From Thermonema rossianum DSM 10300 (GTDB lineage Bacteria > Bacteroidota > Bacteroidia > Cytophagales > Thermonemataceae): a DNA stretch of 64,000 bases. This document shows positions 58,103 through 64,000 of the stretch, piece by piece. The notes beneath the pieces were generated by a model. It was not told where the DNA came from, did no database searches, and saw nothing but the letters and a program-made list of their open reading frames with translations. Where the stretch lies: assembly GCF_000426825.1 (NCBI RefSeq), contig NZ_AUGC01000013.1:1-64000 (forward strand), read 5' to 3'. Position numbers and translations under genes: made by a program. The stretch's first letter is position 1, and every line of letters starts with the position of its first letter.

Positions 58103-58657
58103 TTATGTCTGTGCGAATAATTTTTGATAAGCCTCTTCGGTCACCAACTCACAAACAATGCGCAAGCACACCTCATGCCCTATGAGATAAGCGCCATTTT
58201 GTAGCAGGTTATTCCATTTCAGCCCCCATAAAAGCCTATTGAGTTTACCCTCTGCCATAAAGCCCAAACGATCATTGCCCCATGGATCCACTTGTAACCC
58301 CCTGTATTGCGCATGCAGGGTAAAGGGCAACGCTTTCCCTTTAATTGTCAAGGTGCCCTCAATGTCATAAGGACGGTTGCCTTTGGGCACAAAACGATTG
58401 CTTTCAAAAGTCATATAGGGGAAATGCGCTGCATCGAAAAAATCGGCGGAACGCAAGTGCTCATCCCTTGCTTCATTATTGGTAAAAATACTGGCCGTTT
58501 CGATGCGTGCACTCAATTGAGCCTTGTCAAACTCTAAAGCAGGTACTTTCAAGGTGCCGTCGAAGTGGCGGAAGATGCCACTCACTTCGCCTATCACCAT
58601 GTGAGGTACAGTAAACTCCACCAATGCATGAGCCGGATCTACTTTCCACGTTTTCAT
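58103..58657 (-). CDS. YceI-like family protein
   Basis: Protein of 184 residues with the YceI lipocalin-like fold that can bind isoprenoid or other lipid-like molecules. Marks: WKVDPAHALVEFTVPHMVIGEVSGIFRHFDGTL, HLRSADFFDAAHFPYMTFES and FTLHAQYRGLQVDPWGNDRLGF. Most YceI proteins are periplasmic, but no signal peptide is seen here, so it is probably cytosolic. It stands alone between the M4 protease and SusC. Function unknown. Confidence 0.9.
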   Translation of the reverse strand: MKTWKVDPAHALVEFTVPHMVIGEVSGIFRHFDGTLKVPALEFDKAQLSARIETASIFTNNEARDEHLRSADFFDAAHFPYMTFESNRFVPKGNRPYDIEGTLTIKGKALPFTLHAQYRGLQVDPWGNDRLGFMAEGKLNRLLWGLKWNNLLQNGAYLIGHEVCLRIVCELVTEEAYQKLFAQT

Positions 58658-58749
58658 AGGTCAAGCTTATTTTAGTTAAAACAACAATCAGTGTTGCAAC
58701 ACTGATTTGCTTTTTTTAGTTTTTTAATGACCACTTGCCCTATAAAAAA

Positions 58750-58770
58750 ACCGGGGAAATTTTCCCCGGT
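58750..58770 (-). terminator. Intrinsic terminator after the M4 protease
   Basis: Perfect arms ACCGGGGAAA and TTTCCCCGGT around one base, followed on the minus strand by TTTTTTTATAG. It lies 28 bases past the protease stop. Confidence 0.88.
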
Positions 58771-58797
58771 CAAAACAAACTATTTCACAAAACACGT

Positions 58798-61700
58798 TTA
58801 TTGTTTCACTAACTTATATTGACTTACACCCAGCTCGTTTTGCACTTCTACAATATAGATACCTGCTTGCAGCTGTCGTACATCCAAGGTGCAGTTATTG
58901 CCTGTGGCCACCTGACGCAGCACTTCTGCACCACGCAGGTCAAGCACACGCACCAGGCTGCCGCTTTCTACCGACCCCGGTACCAATTGCACAGTATAAG
59001 TGGCGGGGTTAGGATACAAAGCAGCAAATTGAACATCGCCTTGCAAGCTACCGCTGCGTAGAGCCACTTCTTGTGCCCCTATTCCAAACGCATTGCCAAT
59101 GCTTACGGTATAGTCTTCCACTTCGCCATAGCTGAAGCTGCCGCAGCTGCTTGCATAGCTACCATACTTCATGGATACACGCATGCGGGTAGTGCCGGTA
59201 ATGGCTGAAGTAGGCACGGTGAAGTCGCCATAAAGTTGGCCTGCACTGCTTGAGCTGCCCTCTACAATTACCTCATCGGCATCAAACGAGCCATTGCCGT
59301 CAAAGTCTATCCATATGCGCCAGTAAACGGTATATCGTGTGCTTCTATAACCTGCACTTATATAAAGACGCTCGGTAGCTCCTTTGGTGATAGTAGCCGT
59401 CTTGGAGGTGTAATCACCATAACCACCATCTTTACCGGTTGTGTTGGTCATGTTGTTCAAACCAACGTAATCAATCCAGAAGTAATAATCGTTGTTTCCG
59501 TTTGCCGAGCAGTAAGATGAAGGCGGCGGGGTGCTGCCCGAAGTGGTAAAGGTGTAAGAAGAAGAGTAATTGGAGGTGCTGCCGCTGCACTGTGTACGCA
59601 CCTGGAACTCATATTGAGTGGAAGCACTCAGCCCACTTACGTTCAAAGAAGTAGAAGTGGTGCTGGTGGTAGTCCAAGTAGAAGACGAGGTGGCTTTATA
59701 ACGCACATCGTAACCGGCTGCACCTGACACGGCTCCCCAGCTGAGTGTGGCACTCGAAGAAGTAATGTTCGAAGCACTCAAGCCGGCAGGCGTATTACAG
59801 GGTGCCGGTGCCGAACCCGAAAACTCCACAGTATAGTCTTCTACTTCACCATATGAGAATGTTTCGCAAGAGGTAGGTTGTCCGTTGTATTTCATGGAAA
59901 TACGCATGCGGGTAGTGCCCGAAGCAGACGTGGGCACAGTGAAGCTGCCGCTGACGGTTGTTTTGCTTCCGCCCGAAGAATACACCAGCTCGCCACTGTC
60001 ATCGAAGCTGCCGTTACCGTTGTAGTCTATCCAGATTCTCCAGTATTCAGTGTAAGAGGAGCTTGAAAAACCGGGGGTAAGACTTACATTCACCGAAGCG
60101 CCGGGCGCCAAGGTGATGGTCTTAGAGGTAAAGTCAGTATATCCGGCGGCACCGGAGCTATTGGTAAAGCTGCCTACATTTACTTGTGCTATCCATTCGT
60201 AGCTGCTGTTGTTTCCTTGGCTGTTGCAGTACGAAGTACCACCGCCGCCACCATTGTAGGCACTGCCTACACCTACGGCATACCAGGCATTGGTAGTTTG
60301 AATTTCTTCGTTCGAACCGGCACCGTACAAGTCTTTAGCCGCCTGAATGGTAGCCGTACGGGCATCTGCATATTTGGAAGAAGAGGTCAGGTAAACACTG
60401 ATGGCACGGAAGGCGATTTTTTCTGCTTTTTCAATGCCAATACCTGTCACGTTGTAAGAGTTGCCGATGTCGTTGGTACCGGATTTCCCTACAGAAAGGA
60501 TATAGAACCAATGGTTCAACACACCACTGTTGGTATGCACACCGCCATTGTCGCCGGAGCCGCTGTACCAGTTGGTACCTTTGTAGGTGTCGGGTTGTCC
60601 CTCTTGTTTGGGATTGCTCATGGAGCGCAATGCCACATGTCCGGAACGGCGCTCAATGTCTTCGCCTATCAACCAAATGGATTTTTCAGGGGCTGCATGG
60701 TATTCTACACAAGCCGCCCAAATATCGGAGTAGCCTTCGTTGAGCGCTCCCGATTCGTAAGAATAGGTAAGGTTGGCAGTATAGGTGGTCACTGCATGCC
60801 CAATTTCATGCGCTGCTACATCCAAAGAAGTGAGTGCATCGAAATAGGTGCCACTGCCATCGCCGTAAGTCATGCGCTGGCCATCCCAGAAGGCATTGTC
60901 ATAATTGGAAGAATAATGCACATAAGATTTGATGGCGGCGCCGTTGCCGTCGAAGCTGTTGCGCCCATGTACGTTCTTCCAATAGTCATAGGTCATTTGT
61001 GCGCCCCAGTGTGCATCCAAGGCAGCATTGTCTTTGGCTGCGTTGTTCCACTCGGCACTGGTCCAGTTGTTGTCGTTATCTACAAAATCAACTGCGCTGT
61101 TATAGTTGGTGCTTTGATTGAGGTCATAGGTTAAAATACCGTTACCGCGCGAATAATCACGCAAGCGGAAGCTGCCATTGTAGCTGTCGGTAGTAATGCT
61201 GCGGCTGCCACTGTATCGTGTAGCAGCTGTACCCGTAGCCACTGCGTGCTTAATAATCGGGTCTTTGCGCACAATTTGCCCGCTTTGTGCATCAACATAC
61301 ACGTAGTCGCGTGCCAGCGGCTCGGCAGTATAGATATCGAACTTATACGCCAGTGCATAAGCTTTTTTGCCTGCCAAGGCAGGGTCTGTTTTCACAATCA
61401 CCAGCTCACCCTTGGGCGCCGGCACCTCGGGGTCGAGGTTCCACATCATGCGGCGCGCCTGCAGTTGGCGCAATGCGTTGTCTAAAGCTTGCTTTTCACT
61501 CAAGCGGGCTTTGGTGCTTACGCCTTCCACCGGCTCGTAATGTCCGTTGAGCAATTGAATATATGCCCCCTTGATGTGTGCATAATATTCCGCATGCTCT
61601 ACTTTAATCCCTTGGTAGTAAAGCTGATATTTTTGATGCACGAACCCTTCGCCATCGGGGTTTACCTGCATCAAACGCATTTCTTCGCCTTGACGCATGG

Positions 61701-61899
61701 AGAGTACCGAACGAAAGAGCTCGGGCATCGATTGACGTTGGGAAAGCAGCTGCCCCACTTCAAACTCGATGAAGGTGGGCGTGCCGGTTTCATCATCTAC
61801 TTCTACACGGCGCACTTGGTCTTTTTGTGCGTAAACGCTTGTGTAGCTACCTCCTGCCAGAAGGAAAGCCAACACAGCGGGCAAGTATAACTTTTTCAT
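58798..61899 (-). CDS. Secreted M4 (thermolysin-like) metalloprotease with GEVED and T9SS domains
   Basis: Protein of 1033 residues. Signal peptide to about residue 25; FTP/PepSY propeptide to about 210; M4 catalytic domain with His364, Glu365 and His368 in VAAHEIGHAV and Glu388 in GALNEGYSDIW. Then a first GEVED domain (YCNSQGNNSSYEWIAQV, ending SYGEVEDYTVEFSG), a fibronectin type III domain (residues about 690-775, GLSASNITSSSATLSWG), a second GEVED domain (ending SYGEVEDYTVSIG), and a T9SS type-A sorting domain (YPNPATYTVQLVPG, ending VSQYKLVKQ). The protein would be exported through the type IX system. The start at 61899 opens the signal peptide. Confidence 0.93.
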   Translation of the reverse strand: MKKLYLPAVLAFLLAGGSYTSVYAQKDQVRRVEVDDETGTPTFIEFEVGQLLSQRQSMPELFRSVLSMRQGEEMRLMQVNPDGEGFVHQKYQLYYQGIKVEHAEYYAHIKGAYIQLLNGHYEPVEGVSTKARLSEKQALDNALRQLQARRMMWNLDPEVPAPKGELVIVKTDPALAGKKAYALAYKFDIYTAEPLARDYVYVDAQSGQIVRKDPIIKHAVATGTAATRYSGSRSITTDSYNGSFRLRDYSRGNGILTYDLNQSTNYNSAVDFVDNDNNWTSAEWNNAAKDNAALDAHWGAQMTYDYWKNVHGRNSFDGNGAAIKSYVHYSSNYDNAFWDGQRMTYGDGSGTYFDALTSLDVAAHEIGHAVTTYTANLTYSYESGALNEGYSDIWAACVEYHAAPEKSIWLIGEDIERRSGHVALRSMSNPKQEGQPDTYKGTNWYSGSGDNGGVHTNSGVLNHWFYILSVGKSGTNDIGNSYNVTGIGIEKAEKIAFRAISVYLTSSSKYADARTATIQAAKDLYGAGSNEEIQTTNAWYAVGVGSAYNGGGGGTSYCNSQGNNSSYEWIAQVNVGSFTNSSGAAGYTDFTSKTITLAPGASVNVSLTPGFSSSSYTEYWRIWIDYNGNGSFDDSGELVYSSGGSKTTVSGSFTVPTSASGTTRMRISMKYNGQPTSCETFSYGEVEDYTVEFSGSAPAPCNTPAGLSASNITSSSATLSWGAVSGAAGYDVRYKATSSSTWTTTSTTSTSLNVSGLSASTQYEFQVRTQCSGSTSNYSSSYTFTTSGSTPPPSSYCSANGNNDYYFWIDYVGLNNMTNTTGKDGGYGDYTSKTATITKGATERLYISAGYRSTRYTVYWRIWIDFDGNGSFDADEVIVEGSSSSAGQLYGDFTVPTSAITGTTRMRVSMKYGSYASSCGSFSYGEVEDYTVSIGNAFGIGAQEVALRSGSLQGDVQFAALYPNPATYTVQLVPGSVESGSLVRVLDLRGAEVLRQVATGNNCTLDVRQLQAGIYIVEVQNELGVSQYKLVKQ

Positions 61900-61939
61900 A
61901 CCATTAAGTTTTTGGTGAATTAATAAGCCTTCGATTCTG

Positions 61940-61970
61940 CAAGTGTAAAAATATTTTTTCATGCAACAAA
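61940..61970 (-). promoter_or_regulatory. Bacteroidota-type promoter of the M4 protease
   Basis: On the minus strand TTTG (61970-61967) then exactly 19 bases then TACACTTG (61947-61940), one mismatch from TAnnTTTG. Transcription would start near 61933, 34 bases before the start codon. Confidence 0.75.
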
Positions 61971-62038
61971 AGTCACACAGAACTTTTTTTGGAAATTTTC
62001 ACCAAATACAGTCATAAGAATTTCTTTCAAATAAAAAT

Positions 62039-62089
62039 CCCCCTCAAAGTTTGCCCATAGCGTACAAAAGCAGGGCAAACCGGAGGGGG
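62039..62089 (-). terminator. Intrinsic terminator after the ABC-2 permease
   Basis: Two-part stem: outer CCCCCTC with GAGGGGG, inner GTTTGCCC with GGGCAAAC, followed on the minus strand by ATTTTTATTT. It starts 33 bases past the permease stop. Confidence 0.88.
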
Positions 62090-62121
62090 CCAATCAGCTT
62101 AATGTTAAACTTGCACGCACG

Positions 62122-63273
62122 CTACATGTGCTGCCCGCGTTTTTGCAGACGATACACCGCCAGGCAAGCCAAGACACCATAAACCGGTACTTGCACGGCA
62201 AGTGTCAGCCAGGCACCGGCTGCTTCTTGTGGCGGCGCACCCATCACACCTACCACACGGTAAATCTCCAGAAAAGGCGTAAGAGGCAAACACTGCGCTA
62301 TGTATTGTATGACTTGTGGCATTTGACTCAAAGGATACGTAAAACCACTCAACACAAAACTGGGCGTGGCCACTACCATCAAAACCTCCGTTGCTTTCAG
62401 CTGATTGGGCAGGGCAGCACTCACCAGCACACCCAAAGACGAAGCAGCCAACACCATCAATAAAGCGGCTGCCGACACCTCGGGCAGGTGCGCCGGCAAA
62501 GGCACCCGGAAGATGCTAAAAAACAAACCATACAACAGCCAAATGCCTGCCGACATGAGCAAGTAAGGCACCGTCTTTACCGACAGCCAATAAGCCGCAG
62601 ACTTACGCAGGGGAAGCAGCTCACGCTGCCAGCTTCCCCCTTCCCATTCGGCAGCCATGCTCAGCGCCAAAGCCAAAAGCAAGACCTGCTGCAGGATGGT
62701 AGCCAGCATGCCCGGATATAAGAAAAAGGCATAATTGGCACTTTCATTGAAACGGCGGTGATAAAAAACCCGCACCGGCTGAAATTCTTGCAAGGCAATG
62801 GCTTCGGCTTTTCCCTGTTTTTTGAGACCTTCTATGCTCAAACCGGCGTTGAAAGTACCCAGTGCCTGCTGCAAAGCACGTGCCGCATAATTGGCGGTCA
62901 AAATATTGGCTGTGTTGATTTCAACCACTATTTCCGGCTGACGTTTATACAGAATATCAGCCTCGAAGTTATCCGGAATGATCACCAGTGCATGCACGCG
63001 CGGCATGTGGGCGGGGGCTTGGCTGCGCGAAGGCAAAACAGCTACCACTTTTAGTGTTTCGGTGTCATCTATCATGTCAATCACCTTTTGGCTCAAAGGC
63101 GAATGGTCTTCATCCACGATAGCCACCGGCAAGTGGTTCACTTTGCCGTCTTGATAGACCAAACCCAGCAGGACGGCATAAAACAAAGGTGCCCCCAAAA
63201 AGATAACACGCAAAACACTGTTGTTCCAAAACAGGCGGAACTCCCGCCCAATCAGTTTCATCCATTGCTTCAT
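62122..63273 (-). CDS. ABC-2 type transporter permease
   Basis: Integral membrane protein of 383 residues. An N-terminal cytoplasmic segment and one membrane helix (VLRVIFLGAPLFYAVLLGLVY) are followed by a periplasmic domain (residues about 45-165, AIVDEDHSPLSQKVIDMIDD) and five C-terminal membrane helices (NYAFFLYPGMLATILQQVLLLALAL, YLLMSAGIWLLYGLFFSIFRV and others). It resembles YhhJ/YadH-type exporters for drugs or lipids. The start codon overlaps the stop of the membrane-fusion protein by one base in ATGA form. No ABC ATPase gene is in the window, so the motor may be encoded off-window or may be absent. Confidence 0.9.
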   Translation of the reverse strand: MKQWMKLIGREFRLFWNNSVLRVIFLGAPLFYAVLLGLVYQDGKVNHLPVAIVDEDHSPLSQKVIDMIDDTETLKVVAVLPSRSQAPAHMPRVHALVIIPDNFEADILYKRQPEIVVEINTANILTANYAARALQQALGTFNAGLSIEGLKKQGKAEAIALQEFQPVRVFYHRRFNESANYAFFLYPGMLATILQQVLLLALALSMAAEWEGGSWQRELLPLRKSAAYWLSVKTVPYLLMSAGIWLLYGLFFSIFRVPLPAHLPEVSAAALLMVLAASSLGVLVSAALPNQLKATEVLMVVATPSFVLSGFTYPLSQMPQVIQYIAQCLPLTPFLEIYRVVGVMGAPPQEAAGAWLTLAVQVPVYGVLACLAVYRLQKRGQHM

Positions 63274-64000
63274 GGCTTCCAAATCACGGTTTGATGAGTT
63301 AACAACTGCTTGGCAGCTTCAGCATCTACTGCCTTCATTTTTACTTCATAGAGATACTCGCTCAGCTCATACTGCGGATAAGCACTGCTTGCCGTGGCAT
63401 AGGCAGGCAGCTGACGAATGCTTGTAATGCGCGCCTTTAGGATGCCGCCACTATGAGGCAGCTGCAGCTGCACTTCCTCGCCCGGGCGATGCTTGACAGC
63501 CACGGCTTCGGGCACCGATACACGGAAATATGTCTCGTTGAGGCTGTAGCCGCGGAACAAAGCATAACCGGGCAATGCCAGCTCGCCTTTATGCAACGCA
63601 ATGGTTTCTATGCTCATGTGCTCAGGTGCCAACAACACACGCTCTTTTTCGGCGATGGCTACCTCCTGCAAAGCGCCTTCCACCTGCTCTTTTTGCCCCA
63701 AGGCTGCCAGTTTCTTTTCTGCCCTCACGCCTTTTTTCACTTCTTCGAGGGCAGCCGATGCCGCCTGCCATTGGGCATATGCCAACTGGTATTTGGTGAA
63801 GGCTTCGTCAAAAGCTTGGGGGGCTATCAAAGAGTCCTGCGCCAAAGCTTCCAAACGTTTGAGCGTTTTGCGTGCAAACTCATATTGCTCTTTGGCTGCC
63901 TTATACTGCGCCTCCACGCGCTCCAGCTGCTCTTTGGTAGCACCGTTCAATGCCATTTGATATTGAGCATCGGCGGCTTGCAGCAAACCTTCCACTTGTT
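63270..64000 (-). CDS. HlyD-type membrane-fusion protein (partial, start off-window)
   Basis: About 243 C-terminal residues of a periplasmic adaptor. Residues seen first form a long coiled-coil hairpin (KEQLERVEAQYKAAKEQYEFARKTLKRLE, then KYQLAYAQWQAASAALEEVKKG), then the lipoyl-like half (VLLAPEHMSIETIALHKGELALPGYALF), then a beta-barrel part (FRVSVPEAVAVKHRPGEEVQLQLPHSGGILKARITSI). It would link the ABC-2 permease to an outer-membrane channel. The frame continues past the right edge; the GTG at 63995 is internal and should not be read as the start. It is coupled to the permease gene. Confidence 0.85.
   Translation of the reverse strand, partial: QVEGLLQAADAQYQMALNGATKEQLERVEAQYKAAKEQYEFARKTLKRLEALAQDSLIAPQAFDEAFTKYQLAYAQWQAASAALEEVKKGVRAEKKLAALGQKEQVEGALQEVAIAEKERVLLAPEHMSIETIALHKGELALPGYALFRGYSLNETYFRVSVPEAVAVKHRPGEEVQLQLPHSGGILKARITSIRQLPAYATASSAYPQYELSEYLYEVKMKAVDAEAAKQLLTHQTVIWKP

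Noticed and set aside
60184-61134. A 316-residue frame opposite the M4 protease
   Set aside because: Antisense of the catalytic domain; no signal or domain of its own.

Overview
The window reads as a piece of a Bacteroidota genome, most likely Cytophagia-like. Evidence: a SusC/SusD pair, type IX secretion (T9SS) cargo and accessory proteins (PorP/SprF, a CHU_C domain, two large proteases with C-terminal sorting domains), an OmpA protein with thrombospondin type 3 repeats, GLPGLI/DUF2490-type proteins, and promoter-like sites of the Bacteroidota form TTTG-N19-TAnnTTTG. I cannot name a genus. I saw no rRNA, tRNA, transposase, integrase or conjugation genes.

The most striking region is 14.9-18.3 kb. 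A ParA/ParB pair faces left and a Rep_3-family initiator faces right. Between them lie about 750 gene-free bases holding an AT-only stretch, three palindromes, and seven copies of a 17-base iteron: six at 21-22 base spacing and one 174 bases upstream. This is an iteron-controlled plasmid-type origin, so the molecule is probably a megaplasmid or chromid, or a chromosome with an integrated replicon. The rest of the cargo is chromosome-like: sbcCD, rarA, a UPF1-like helicase, phenylalanine hydroxylase and acyl-CoA catabolism.

Layout. 0.5-1.3 kb: PhzF-like isomerase. 1.3-11.3 kb: an eight-gene leftward operon under a TetR regulator (acyl-CoA carboxylase beta and alpha, enoyl-CoA hydratase, BKACE, SDR, acyl-CoA synthetase, acyl-CoA dehydrogenase fused to SCP2), likely a branched-chain or unusual acyl-CoA pathway. 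11.7-13.4 kb: a nitric-oxide stress set (Rrf2 regulator, truncated globin, RIC/YtfE repair protein). 13.4-14.9 kb: PorP/SprF and a tiny CHU_C protein. 14.9-18.3 kb: the origin. 18.6-25.2 kb: FkbM methyltransferase, TonB-dependent outer-membrane protein, a three-gene HTTM membrane cassette and a glycosyltransferase. 25.3-31 kb: sulfide:quinone reductase and sbcDC. 31.1-36.5 kb: OmpA/TSP3 protein, DEDDh exonuclease paired with a CARF-like small protein, glycosyltransferase and SDR. 36.6-46.4 kb: phenylalanine hydroxylase, DegT aminotransferase, S1/P1 nuclease, GLPGLI protein, helicase, amidase and RarA. 46.8-62 kb: secreted S8 protease, small envelope proteins, ornithine/alanine-type racemase with GNAT, SusCD, YceI and secreted M4 protease. 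62.1-64 kb: an ABC-2 permease and a membrane-fusion protein that runs off the window.

Two dispersed non-coding repeat families occur. One is a 27-base hairpin found just 3' of three unrelated genes, including parB. The other is a family of about 30-base GATTTCTC...TTCGAAATGACAA elements on the two sides of the origin region. A possible half CRISPR repeat sits at the very first bases. Function calls rest on reading motifs and remembered family features; no database search was run.
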